DNA of 64,000 nucleotides from Niabella yanshanensis (GCF_034424215.1 NZ_CP139960.1:1550001-1614000), one strand, 5' to 3'. Positions 55,060-63,348 are shown, counted from the stretch's first letter. The notes: generated by a model not told the origin, from the letters alone. Made by a program: numbers and translations.

Positions 55060-57174
55060 TCAATCTTTATAATTCATTCCCAGGTTATACATCGTAAACG
55101 CCCATATATCCGCAGCTTCTTCAATTACCTTACTGGTAGGCTTACCCGCGCCATGTCCTGCATTCGTTTCAATACGGATCAACACCGGGTTTTCTCCTTT
55201 ATGATATTCCTGTAACCTGGCTGCGTACTTGAAAGAGTGCGCGGGTACTACACGATCATCATGATCACCGGTAGTAACAATGGTAGCCGGATAAGATACG
55301 CCTTTCTTTAAATTATGATACGGAGAGTATTTATACAAATAAGGGAAATACTGGGCAGAGTCTGCATTGCCATACTCTACCGCCCAGCCCCAGCCTACCG
55401 TAAATTTATGATAACGCAACATATCTAACACTCCTACCTGCGGAATAGCCACTTTAAACAGGTCAGGACGTTGGGTCATTACAGCACCGACCAGCAATCC
55501 ACCATTACTACCGCCCCGTACCGCTATCTTACTGCTGTTGGTGTATTTGTTTTTTACCAGGTATTCAGCAGCGCCAATAAAGTCATCAAACACATTTTGT
55601 TTTTTCAATAGCATACCCGCTTTATGCCATTCTTCGCCATATTCGTTACCACCCCTCAGGTTTACCACTACATAAATACCGCCCTGCTCTACAAAGAAAG
55701 CATTGCTTACACTAAAACCGGGCGTCATTGGTATATTGAAGCCTCCATAGCCATATAATAAAACAGGGTTATTGCCATCTTTCTTCAACCCTTTTTTGTA
55801 TGTCAAAAACATCGGCACTTTAGTACCATCCTTACTGGTAAAGAAAATCTGTTCGGTTACAATATCAGCGGTGCTCATATTGATCTCAGTTGTTTTGTAC
55901 AACTCCGATTTACCGCTTGCTATATCGTACTTATAAATAGACGGAGGTGTAGCGAAGGAAGAATAGCTATAATAAAATTCTTTATCTTCTTTCTCAGCGC
56001 CAAATCCTCCTGCAGAGCCAATTCCAGGCAATTTAATCTCCCTGATCTGCTTGCCGCTGTAATCATACTGATACACCCTGCTGGAAGCGTCTTTCAGGTA
56101 GTTGGTAAACAGGTTCCCACCGCCGGTACCTACACCCAGCAACACTTCTTTCTGCTCCGGTATAATGGTTTTCCAGTTTTCACGGGCAGGATTTTTAGGA
56201 TCCACTACCACTACCCTGAAATTGGGCGATTGATAATTGGTTTTAACCAACAGTTTATCGCCATCATTATCTACCACGTCCGATTCGGTGTCAAAACCTT
56301 TTACCAGCAAGCTAAAGCCTGTTTGAGCCGGATCTTTCAGGTCGCGGAACCAAAGTTCGCCGCCACTCGTGCCTTCAGAAATGCTCAGAATTAAAAAACG
56401 CTCGTCTTCTGTCAATCCACAGCCGAAATAACGTTTAGGATGCTCTTTATCTTCGTAAACCAGTTGATCTTCCGACTGCGCCGTACCCATTTTATGATAA
56501 TACACTTTCTGAAACTCGTTGGCCTTACTCAGTTTCGATTTTTCATCGGGCTTATCATAGGCACTGTAATAAAAACCCTCTTCTCCTTTCCAGGCAGCGC
56601 CGCCGAACTTGGTCCATTCAATTTTATCGCTCAGCAGTTTTTTGCTTTCTACGTCCATTAAAAATATCTCGGTCCAGTCGCTACCGGCTTTCGACAGGGA
56701 ATATGCCAGTAGTTTACCCGATTTGCTAAAAGACAATCCGCTTAATGCCACAATACCTTCTTTACTCAGGGTATTAGGATCCAGGAATACTTCAGGTTCA
56801 GCCTTCAGGTCTTTCGTACGATATAAAACCGACTGGTTCTGCAACCCGCTGTTTTTATAATAATAATACCAATCTCCTTTTTTAAAAGGGGCTCCCGATT
56901 TGGGATAGTTCCATAACTTTTCCAACCTGGCTTCTATTTTATCCCTGAAAGGGATTTTAGAAAGATAAGCGTCGGTTACTTTATTCTGCTCTACTACCCA
57001 TTTTTTGGTAGCATCGGCATTATCATCCTCCAGCCAGCGATAAGGGTCTTCTACTTTTGTTCCGAAATAGTCATCTGTAACTGTTTTCTTTTCAGTAACA
57101 GGGTACTGAATCTGTGCCTGCATTTCCATCGTTGTAAATATCGCAATAAGCGGTAAAAGCTGCTTCATATGCAT
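55060..57174 (-). CDS. Prolyl oligopeptidase family S9A serine peptidase
   Basis: 704 residues. A short N-terminal hydrophobic segment with MQAQ suggests export. A seven-bladed propeller at about 90-430 precedes the alpha/beta hydrolase domain with GGSNGGLLVGA (Ser), GDHDDRVVP (Asp) and NAGHGAG (His). YGGFNIPMTPGF and RGGNEYGEEWHKAG are diagnostic of prolyl oligopeptidase. It cleaves short peptides after proline, here probably in the periplasm. A TATTTTTG box at 57191-57198 (minus) precedes it. Confidence 0.95.
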   Translation of the reverse strand: MHMKQLLPLIAIFTTMEMQAQIQYPVTEKKTVTDDYFGTKVEDPYRWLEDDNADATKKWVVEQNKVTDAYLSKIPFRDKIEARLEKLWNYPKSGAPFKKGDWYYYYKNSGLQNQSVLYRTKDLKAEPEVFLDPNTLSKEGIVALSGLSFSKSGKLLAYSLSKAGSDWTEIFLMDVESKKLLSDKIEWTKFGGAAWKGEEGFYYSAYDKPDEKSKLSKANEFQKVYYHKMGTAQSEDQLVYEDKEHPKRYFGCGLTEDERFLILSISEGTSGGELWFRDLKDPAQTGFSLLVKGFDTESDVVDNDGDKLLVKTNYQSPNFRVVVVDPKNPARENWKTIIPEQKEVLLGVGTGGGNLFTNYLKDASSRVYQYDYSGKQIREIKLPGIGSAGGFGAEKEDKEFYYSYSSFATPPSIYKYDIASGKSELYKTTEINMSTADIVTEQIFFTSKDGTKVPMFLTYKKGLKKDGNNPVLLYGYGGFNIPMTPGFSVSNAFFVEQGGIYVVVNLRGGNEYGEEWHKAGMLLKKQNVFDDFIGAAEYLVKNKYTNSSKIAVRGGSNGGLLVGAVMTQRPDLFKVAIPQVGVLDMLRYHKFTVGWGWAVEYGNADSAQYFPYLYKYSPYHNLKKGVSYPATIVTTGDHDDRVVPAHSFKYAARLQEYHKGENPVLIRIETNAGHGAGKPTSKVIEEAADIWAFTMYNLGMNYKD

Positions 57175-57280
57175 TTGTTTAAAATATGTTCAAAAATATC
57201 TATTTAAAATTTATTTCTTTTACCGGTCATCAAAAATCAAATTCCCTTAAAGTGTTTTCTACACACAACGGGATTTTTAA

Positions 57281-57288
57281 TATATTTG
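57281..57288 (+). promoter_or_regulatory. -7 box TATATTTG for the phosphofructokinase gene
   Basis: An exact TAnnTTTG match. It overlaps the TTG at 57286 that would otherwise be a start codon, so it supports ATG 57313 as the true start. No clear TTG is seen at the upstream position. Confidence 0.5.
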
Positions 57289-57312
57289 AAGCTTACAATT
57301 ATAAAAACCAAT

Positions 57313-58533
57313 ATGCAACAAAGTATTTTAATTCTTGCTGCGGGAGGTCCCGCTCCCGGCATTAACAGTGTTATTAGCTCCGTATCCAAGATCTTTTTAA
57401 AAAGCGGATACAAAGTAATTGGCCTGCACGATGGTTATAAAAACCTTTTTACCGGAAAAGCATCTACTGTAGATATAGATTTTGAACTGGCTGACAGCGT
57501 GTTGACAAGAGGTGGTTCTGTATTAAGAATGAGCCGCTACAAACCTAAAAACGAAGAGTTTACACAGGATTTCTTTGTAAACAACAATGTAAAGTTGCTG
57601 GTTACCATTGGTGGTGACGATACTGCATCTACAGCCAACCGGATTTCCCTGTTTTTAACCGAGAACAAATTTCCTATTCAGAATATACATGTTCCTAAAA
57701 CAATTGACAACGATTTACCACTGCCCGATAACCAACCAACCTTTGGCTACCAGAGCGCTACCGAGGAAGGTGTAAGAATTACCAAAACCGTTTATGAAGA
57801 TGCTAAAACATCGGCTAACTGGTTTGTAGTATCTGCAATGGGTCGTGAAGCCGGTCACCTGGCCTTCAGCATTGGCAGCTCTTGTCATTTACCTATGATC
57901 GTAATGCCGGAAATGTTTACCAAAGCTACTTTGAACTTTGAGAACATTACCAAACTGATCGTTTCAGCTATTCTGAAAAGAAAGATCTTAGGCATTAACT
58001 ATGGCGTGGCTATTGTAAGTGAAGGTATTTTCCATTTTATGAGCGATGAGGTGATCAAAGAATCAGGCGTTCAGTTTACTTATGATGCGCATGGTCACCC
58101 TGAATTAGGTAACGTAAGTAAAGCTCATATCTACAACGTTTTACTGCAAAACAAGTTAAAAGAGCTGGGGCTGGATATTAAATGTCGTCCTGTAGAGTTA
58201 GGCTACGAGCTGCGTTGCTTACCTCCGGCTGCGTTCGATCTGCAATATTGCACCATGCTGGGAACCGGTGTTAAAAAACTATTTGACCAGGGATTGACCG
58301 GTTGCGTAGTAACCGTGAACAATAAAGGTGAAGTAAATCCGTTGTTCCTTAAAGATGTAACGGGTGAAAACGGTAAAGTAAAAACAAGGCTGGTAAATAT
58401 TGAAGATGCTAAGACCAAAATGGTGTTGGAAGATAATCTTCAGTATTTAACAGCAGAAGATGTTGAAGCGGCGAAGCAATTCGTAAGCAATCCTGAAGAG
58501 TTTGTATTTTCAACCATCTTAAACTGGAATTAA
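57313..58533 (+). CDS. 6-phosphofructokinase, pyrophosphate-dependent type
   Basis: About 406 residues from ATG 57313 (MQQSILILAAGGPAPGINSV). The phosphate-donor loop reads GGDDTAST and the catalytic loop PKTIDNDLP. In the PFK family, Asp at the second GGD(G/D) position and Lys in P(K)TIDND go with pyrophosphate rather than ATP, so PPi use is predicted. Substrate-binding MGREAGHLA and GYELRC are also present. It is followed by pyruvate kinase on the same strand after a hairpin. Confidence 0.87.
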   Translation: MQQSILILAAGGPAPGINSVISSVSKIFLKSGYKVIGLHDGYKNLFTGKASTVDIDFELADSVLTRGGSVLRMSRYKPKNEEFTQDFFVNNNVKLLVTIGGDDTASTANRISLFLTENKFPIQNIHVPKTIDNDLPLPDNQPTFGYQSATEEGVRITKTVYEDAKTSANWFVVSAMGREAGHLAFSIGSSCHLPMIVMPEMFTKATLNFENITKLIVSAILKRKILGINYGVAIVSEGIFHFMSDEVIKESGVQFTYDAHGHPELGNVSKAHIYNVLLQNKLKELGLDIKCRPVELGYELRCLPPAAFDLQYCTMLGTGVKKLFDQGLTGCVVTVNNKGEVNPLFLKDVTGENGKVKTRLVNIEDAKTKMVLEDNLQYLTAEDVEAAKQFVSNPEEFVFSTILNWN

Positions 58534-58546
58534 TTAAAATGTTGAT

Positions 58547-58575
58547 ATAAGAGCTGCAAGGTTTGCGGCTCTTAT
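58547..58575 (+). terminator. Hairpin after the phosphofructokinase gene
   Basis: A stem ATAAGAGC..GCAA / TTGC.GCTCTTAT with one bulge. Only four T follow shortly after, so it may allow some read-through into the pyruvate kinase gene. Confidence 0.6.
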
Positions 58576-58643
58576 GCTTTTAGAACGGTAGTTTAAAGCC
58601 CGGTTATATCAAAAAGATAAACAAACAACCACTCAAAAATATT

Positions 58644-60140
58644 ATGGCTAAAAAATTAGCAACTACAAAAAAAACAGCTACAAAAAAGATTGCAAAGCCC
58701 GACCAGACCTTTGCAAGAACTAAAATTGTAGCAACCGTAGGCCCTGCTTGTAACACATACGACAAATTATTAGCGCTGGTACATGCAGGTGTAAATGTAT
58801 TCAGGCTCAACTTCTCTCATGGTGCCCATGAAGAAAAGAAAGATATCATTGAATACATCCGCGAGATCAACCGCGTAGAAGGCACACATGTGGCTATATT
58901 AGGCGACTTACAAGGGCCTAAATTACGTGTAGGAGAAATTGAGGGTGGCGGCATGCCGGTAAGCCCTGGCGATAAATTTATTTTTACCAGCCAGAAGATC
59001 ATCGGTAATAAAGAAAAGCTGTACATCCATTATCCTAACTTTCATACAGATGTGAAAGTAGGTAACAAGATCATGATCGACGACGGAAAGCTGGAAGTGG
59101 TAGTAAAAAAGATACTGCCTAATAATGATGTACAGGTAGAAGTATTATTGGGTGGTTTTATCTCTTCCAAAAAAGGGGTTAACCTTCCTGACACCAAGAT
59201 ATCCTTACCTGCTTTAACGCCTAAGGACCTGGCCGATCTTGACTTTATCATTCAGCAGGAACTGGACTGGGTTGCATTGAGCTTTGTACGCCAGACAGAA
59301 GATATTAAGAAGCTGAGAAAGATACTGGATAAGAAGAAGAGCCGCAGCAAGATCATTGCTAAAATAGAAATGCCTGAAGCGATTCCTAATATCCGCGACA
59401 TCATTAATGCGTCGGATGCGATTATGATTGCACGTGGCGACCTGGGTGTTGAGCTTCCGGTTGAAAAAGTACCTTTGATCCAGAAAAATATCATTAAAAA
59501 ATGTATTCACCGTGCGAAGCCTGTAATTGTGGCTACGCAGATGATGGAAAGCATGATAGACCGTACCAAGCCCAACCGCAGCGAAATTACGGATGTGGCC
59601 AACGCGGTATTGGAAGGTGCTGACGCGGTGATGCTGAGCGGGGAGACCGCTACTGGTTTACACCCAACATTGGTGGTAGAAACCATGCGTAAGATCATTG
59701 TAGAGATTGAGCGTACGGAGTATAACTACGACCTGGATGAGGTATTGCAGCCTCAGCCGCACTCCCCTACCCTTACCAGCGATGCGGTATGTTATAATGC
59801 CTGCCACCTCGCAAAGGATGTAGCGGCTAATGCCCTTATAGGTATGACACAGAGCGGCTATACCGGCTTTATGCTCAGCAGCTATCGCCCTAAAGTGCCT
59901 TTATACGTATTCACCAAGCACCCCGGCCTTATTAACCAGATGAGCCTGGCATGGGGCGTACGCAGCTTCTTATACGATGATGATGAGCGTAGCCTGGATA
60001 CCATCTTCTCCGAGCAGATCGAAATTTTAAAAACCAATGGTTATTTAAAGAAAGGAGATATTGCGGTAAGTACCGGTAGTACGCCTGTACATTTAAAAAT
60101 ACCTACTAATACGATTAAGATCACTAAGATCGAACAATAA
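58644..60140 (+). CDS. pyk: Pyruvate kinase
   Basis: 498 residues. An unusual Lys/Thr-rich N-terminal extension of about 20 residues (MAKKLATTKKTATKKIAKP) precedes TKIVATVGPACNTYDKL. The (beta/alpha)8 barrel has FRLNFSHG, the active-site Lys in IIAKIEMPEAI and the signature MIARGDLGVELP. The lid B domain and a C-terminal allosteric domain complete the protein. It makes pyruvate and ATP from PEP. With the PPi-type phosphofructokinase next door it forms a small glycolytic cluster. Confidence 0.96.
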   Translation: MAKKLATTKKTATKKIAKPDQTFARTKIVATVGPACNTYDKLLALVHAGVNVFRLNFSHGAHEEKKDIIEYIREINRVEGTHVAILGDLQGPKLRVGEIEGGGMPVSPGDKFIFTSQKIIGNKEKLYIHYPNFHTDVKVGNKIMIDDGKLEVVVKKILPNNDVQVEVLLGGFISSKKGVNLPDTKISLPALTPKDLADLDFIIQQELDWVALSFVRQTEDIKKLRKILDKKKSRSKIIAKIEMPEAIPNIRDIINASDAIMIARGDLGVELPVEKVPLIQKNIIKKCIHRAKPVIVATQMMESMIDRTKPNRSEITDVANAVLEGADAVMLSGETATGLHPTLVVETMRKIIVEIERTEYNYDLDEVLQPQPHSPTLTSDAVCYNACHLAKDVAANALIGMTQSGYTGFMLSSYRPKVPLYVFTKHPGLINQMSLAWGVRSFLYDDDERSLDTIFSEQIEILKTNGYLKKGDIAVSTGSTPVHLKIPTNTIKITKIEQ

Positions 60141-60162
60141 TTGATTAGGTTTAGATAATTGA

Positions 60163-60190
60163 AACGCCGCCTGCGAGGGTGGCGTTTTTT
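60163..60190 (+). terminator. Terminator after pyruvate kinase
   Basis: A stem AACGCCgCC / GGtGGCGTT with a short loop followed by six T. Confidence 0.85.
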
Positions 60191-60202
60191 ATAACTGATG
60201 GG

Positions 60203-60323
60203 TTTGCCACGAATACACGAATGCTTCTTGCCTGTAAGAGCAAACGGGTATATATGAATCTATAATCGCTCGTAAAATTCGTCTTACTAATACCGGAGTA
60301 TTTATTCGTGCATTAGTGGCAAA
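60203..60323. repeat. Approximately 121-bp element with 20-bp inverted ends
   Basis: The left end (60203-60222, TTTGCCACGAATACACGAAT) and the reverse complement of the right end (60304-60323, TTTGCCACTAATGCACGAAT) agree at 18 of 20 positions. The interior has no defended ORF. It resembles a miniature inverted-repeat element. Confidence 0.6.
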
Positions 60324-60332
60324 AAAACTTTT

Positions 60333-60362
60333 GGCCTTTGTTGGTGTTTTTTCACCAACAGC
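60333..60362 (+). repeat. REP hairpin 1 (forward)
   Basis: Stem TGTTGGTG / CACCAACA around TTTTTT, preceded by GGCCT. It belongs to the family at 62.1-63.2 kb but lies upstream of the erythromycin-esterase gene. Confidence 0.75.
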
Positions 60363-60428
60363 AAATAGCATTCCATAGGAACAGGTATAGAACGACATCT
60401 CAATAACTAGCTATCCCGTCCCACCCTT

Positions 60429-60459
60429 CAGTTGTCAATCAAAAAGACACAACAACGGC
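60429..60459 (-). repeat. REP hairpin 1' (reverse, degenerate)
   Basis: Read on the minus strand, GCCGTTGTTGTGTC then TTTTTG, with the closing arm mutated (ATTGACAACTG). It pairs with hairpin 1 as an inverted couple about 70 bp apart. Confidence 0.65.
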
Positions 60460-60704
60460 AGTGCGTTGAACAGCAGAGGGAGAAGATAAATCTATAAGAA
60501 TTCTATATCAGAACCCCATTTGAAATCCCGCAGTAATAAGCTCATTCCAGCTAAAAATCTATCAACTTCTTCACCAACAAATGTACTAACCTGCCCCAAC
60601 ATTCTTTCACCCCATTATTCTGCCATTTCATCACATTTCATAATAGGAGCATGATACAAAGAATCACCTTTGTAAAAATCAGTTATTGTATTAAAACATA
60701 GCGT

Positions 60705-62060
60705 ATGCCCAATGTTCGCCACAAGATTACTCTTAAAGCTCTCTTGATTAAAAAGCTTATAGCAGCTTGCATCTTCCTGTTTTGGAATGTGCCCAGTTTT
60801 GCTCAGTCAACGGCAGACAGCTCAATTGGTAATAATGCATTTGTAAGCTGGGCCCACAAACATGCTTATCCTTTGCAGGCGAGCGATAAAGCTACGGATG
60901 ATAAAGACCTGTACCCTATAAAGCAAATGATTGGCGATGCCCGTGTGGTGGCTTTGGGAGAACCGGCCCATGGCTTTCACGAGCCACTTGCTTTTAGAAA
61001 CCGGCTCTTCAAATTTTTAGTGCAGCATTGCGGCTTTACCACCATTGCCATTGAGGGCGACCTGGCCCAATCGCGGCTTGCAGCAGATTATATTGCGGGC
61101 GGCAGAGGAACGGCCAAAGATGCAGCGGCGGCATTAAGTATTGGCGAGCCTGCAGCTGAAAATATAGAACTGCTGAACTGGATGCGGCAATACAACGCCG
61201 ATAGCGCCCATACCATAAAGCTCAGGTTCTATGGTATGGATATACAGATGATCGGCTTCCCGGGAGGTACCACCCCTAACCATGCTGCGCTGGACCATGT
61301 ACTGACTTACCTTCAAAATGTTGATGAGGGTGCGGCCCGTCGGGCCAACGTTGAACTGGCCTTCTATTTAACGCAGATGTCTGTGGCGAAGTATCCGGCA
61401 CTTTCTTTAAAGGACCAGAATGTCCTTACCATAATACTGGAAAATATACTAGCCCTGCTGGAACGCCAGCGAATGGTTTTTATTAACAGGAGTTCCAAAG
61501 ACGCTTATCAATGGGCGCACCGTAACGCCATTGCCGCATTGCAGCGGGACCGGATGATGCGCGTGATACCGCCGGATCAACCAGGTAAAATACCGCCCAA
61601 CGCATGGAAAGCCATGAACGCACGCGATGCTGCTATGGCCGATAATATTAATTGGATACTTCATAACGGGGCTAATGGTGGAAAGGTATTGGTGTTTGCA
61701 CATAATGCCCACGTAAAAAATGCGCCCACCACCGGTGGCGTATGGGATGCATTTGCACAGCCACCCAACAGTGCAGGCGAATACCTGAGGTCCATATTAG
61801 GCAACAATTTTTTTATCATAGGATCCAGCATTGCTCCGGAAACGACTACACTGCAGGCAAATAGTCTCGACAAAGCACTATTACAGGTAAACCGGCCGCG
61901 GTATATACTGGATTTGAGGGCGGCTGCACCTTCTCCGGAAGTTGCTCACTGGCTTTCGTTAAACCGGCCTATGCAGGCCAATAAAGTGAGCTTTTTTATG
62001 CTGCCCGTTAGTACGGCGTTTGATGCGTTACTATTTTTGGATAAAGATGATGGGAAGTGA
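60705..62060 (+). CDS. Erythromycin esterase family protein, exported
   Basis: 451 residues. A signal peptide ends near PSFAQS. The Ere-family active-site stretches are VVALGEPAHGFHEPLAFRNRLFKFL (GEPAHG at 85-90, catalytic His 89), FTTIAIEGDLAQSRLAADYI, and KVLVFAHNAHVKN (second His cluster). It is a metal-independent esterase fold; clinical members open macrolide lactones, but many chromosomal homologues act on other esters, and a signal peptide is atypical for EreA/B. The gene is flanked on both sides by REP-like hairpins. Confidence 0.85.
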   Translation: MPNVRHKITLKALLIKKLIAACIFLFWNVPSFAQSTADSSIGNNAFVSWAHKHAYPLQASDKATDDKDLYPIKQMIGDARVVALGEPAHGFHEPLAFRNRLFKFLVQHCGFTTIAIEGDLAQSRLAADYIAGGRGTAKDAAAALSIGEPAAENIELLNWMRQYNADSAHTIKLRFYGMDIQMIGFPGGTTPNHAALDHVLTYLQNVDEGAARRANVELAFYLTQMSVAKYPALSLKDQNVLTIILENILALLERQRMVFINRSSKDAYQWAHRNAIAALQRDRMMRVIPPDQPGKIPPNAWKAMNARDAAMADNINWILHNGANGGKVLVFAHNAHVKNAPTTGGVWDAFAQPPNSAGEYLRSILGNNFFIIGSSIAPETTTLQANSLDKALLQVNRPRYILDLRAAAPSPEVAHWLSLNRPMQANKVSFFMLPVSTAFDALLFLDKDDGK

Positions 62061-62091
62061 TAGCGTAATCCTATCAAGATTGTTGCCGTAT

Positions 62092-62120
62092 GGCCGCTGT
62101 TGGTGTTTTTCACCAACAGC
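62092..62120 (+). repeat. REP hairpin 2 (forward)
   Basis: GGCC head, then a perfect stem GCTGTTGGTG / CACCAACAGC around TTTTT; 32 bp after the esterase stop codon. Confidence 0.85.
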
Positions 62121-62180
62121 AAATATATACAACAACTGATTAGGGGCGGAATAGATCAATTAATTAAAACACGCATGCTC

Positions 62181-62211
62181 CAGTTGTTGGTCAAAAAGAC
62201 ACAACAACGGC
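62181..62211 (-). repeat. REP hairpin 2' (reverse)
   Basis: Minus strand: GCCGTTGTTGTGTC, loop TTTTT, closing arm GACCAACAACTG. Inverted partner of hairpin 2. Confidence 0.8.
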
Positions 62212-62214
62212 GAG

Positions 62215-62516
62215 GCACCAACCTGCCTTTGTCATTTTCGTCACTGTTGGTATTTTTAAACAACGGCAATATATTATTTAACAATAGCTGATACAAAAAC
62301 ACACACCCAACAATTAACTATCCGGCCGCCCTTCAGTTGTTGGTCAAAAGACACAACAACGGCAAGGCGCCAACCTGCCTTTGTCATTTTCGTCACTGTT
62401 GGTATTTTTCACCAACAGCAATATATTATTTAACAATAGCTGATTCAGAAATACTGCCTCAACATTCAGCTATGCTGCCGCGCTTCAGTTGTTGGTCAAA
62501 AAAAAACAACAATGGC
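62215..62516. repeat. Tandem BIME-like array, period about 152 bp
   Basis: Two near-identical units start at 62215 and 62367. Each contains CCAACCTGCCTTTGTC, a forward hairpin (62241-62267 degenerate; 62393-62419 good), AATATATTATTTAACAATAG, about 45 bp of diverged spacer, and a reverse hairpin (62334-62363; 62486-62516). The period is the same whether measured between forward or reverse hairpins, so whole pairs were duplicated. Confidence 0.8.
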
Positions 62517-62560
62517 AGCGAACGGATTTTGCTTCAACAACGCCTTCTTCCGTGTCCTTC

Positions 62561-62589
62561 GGCCGCTGTTGGTGTTTCTCACCAACAGC
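62561..62589 (+). repeat. REP hairpin 5 (forward), at the 3' side of the transposase gene
   Basis: GGCC head, stem GCTGTTGGTG / CACCAACAGC, loop TTTCT (one change from the array copies). It ends 15 bp before the transposase stop codon. Confidence 0.85.
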
Positions 62590-62603
62590 AAAATACCATC
62601 ATT

Positions 62604-63122
62604 TCAGTCTGCATGATGCGATAAAAAGCCCCAGTTATCCACTCCCGTTCTATAAAACTGTGCTGATGAATATAAATACTCTTCCGGATACTTACATAAG
62701 CCGGCGCGAACCGGATTGAAATGTATGTAGTCGAGTTTTTGCTGAAAAAAAATGTGACTTCTCAATTCAATACTTAAAGGATTACGCTCCCAAAACTGAT
62801 ACATCCTATCGGCTGCTCCTACAAAAAACGCTTGCAACATTTCCGGGTCGTGTTGTTGCATATGATATTTTATCTGCTGTGCTGTATACTTTAAAAAGTC
62901 TCTTTGTACATGGGTAGGATGAATAAGCGGCTGCATCTGCCATATAAGGTGTAGGTGATTGGGCATTATAACGAATGCATACAGCTTTATCCTTTTATTT
63001 TCGACGAGAAAGCGGAGACTACTTATTACTATTTCTTTATTCGCTACTGTTTTCAATAATGGCTTCCACTCCAAATTTGTAGCTGTAAAAAATTGTGGGT
63101 ATTCAGTGATTAGCGCAACCAT
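62604..63122 (-). CDS. REP-associated tyrosine transposase (RAYT), Y1/HUH family
   Basis: 172 residues, a normal length for the family. The HUH motif is MPNHLHLIW with H56 and H58. The C-terminal YIHFNPVRAGL..PEEYLYSSA block is the RAYT hallmark, and Y132 within it is the probable catalytic tyrosine. These enzymes nick and join single-stranded REP hairpins and are domesticated, usually single-copy relatives of IS200/IS605 transposases. The gene is bracketed by oppositely oriented REP hairpins at 62561-62589 and 63171-63197 and adjoins a REP array, which defines its probable substrate. Confidence 0.92.
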   Translation of the reverse strand: MVALITEYPQFFTATNLEWKPLLKTVANKEIVISSLRFLVENKRIKLYAFVIMPNHLHLIWQMQPLIHPTHVQRDFLKYTAQQIKYHMQQHDPEMLQAFFVGAADRMYQFWERNPLSIELRSHIFFQQKLDYIHFNPVRAGLCKYPEEYLYSSAQFYRTGVDNWGFLSHHAD

Positions 63123-63170
63123 GATATGAATATCTGATACCTAAAAATAAGCAAAATCGACCGTAAAAAT

Positions 63171-63197
63171 TTGTTGGTGAAAAACACCAACAACGGC
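63171..63197 (-). repeat. REP hairpin 6 (reverse), at the 5' side of the transposase gene
   Basis: Minus strand: GCCGTTGTTGGTG, loop TTTTT, CACCAACAA. It starts 48 bp upstream of the RAYT start codon and points opposite to hairpin 5, so the gene lies between an inverted pair. Confidence 0.85.
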
Positions 63198-63198
63198 A

Positions 63199-63348
63199 TC
63201 AATTTTCTTTTAAGAGATACTTGCTGCCGTCGTAGCCATCTTTATGAAAATAACACTTTTTCTCTTTTTTGATTCCAGCGACAAATGCTCTTATTCCATA
63301 TAGGAATAGAAGAATACCAATTATACAATAGATAATTAGCTCAATCAT
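63199..63348 (-). CDS. Possible 49-residue membrane peptide
   Basis: ATG at 63346-63348 (minus), stop at 63199-63201. It begins MIELIIYCIIGILLFLYGIR, a hydrophobic helix, and ends with a basic, Tyr-rich tail (KKEKKCYFHKDGYDGSKYLL). The protein-like composition and the hydrophobic N-terminus argue for a real gene, but no family is recognised. Its stop codon abuts REP hairpin 6. Confidence 0.45.
   Translation of the reverse strand: MIELIIYCIIGILLFLYGIRAFVAGIKKEKKCYFHKDGYDGSKYLLKEN

Larger units (their letters stand above)
60324..60704. other. Gene-free stretch with a REP couple
   Basis: Between the inverted-repeat element and the erythromycin-esterase gene lie one forward and one reverse REP-like hairpin and about 240 bp in which I see nothing else. 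The minus-strand frame over 60189-60398 is made of repeat sequence and is not a gene. Confidence 0.6.

Noticed and set aside
60189-60398. A minus-strand 69-codon frame
   Set aside because: It is made of the 121-bp inverted-repeat element plus REP hairpin 1; composition follows the repeats and no start context is seen.
62092-62589. A CRISPR array
   Set aside because: The repeats alternate in orientation, vary in sequence, have spacers of unequal length that are themselves partly duplicated, and no cas gene is present. REP/BIME explains them better.
62337-62719. Two plus-strand open frames of 76 and 95 codons containing MLVKRHNNGK / MLVKKKQQW-type starts
   Set aside because: They consist of REP hairpins and spacer from the tandem array; the similarity between them is the repeat itself, and the second runs antisense into the transposase gene.
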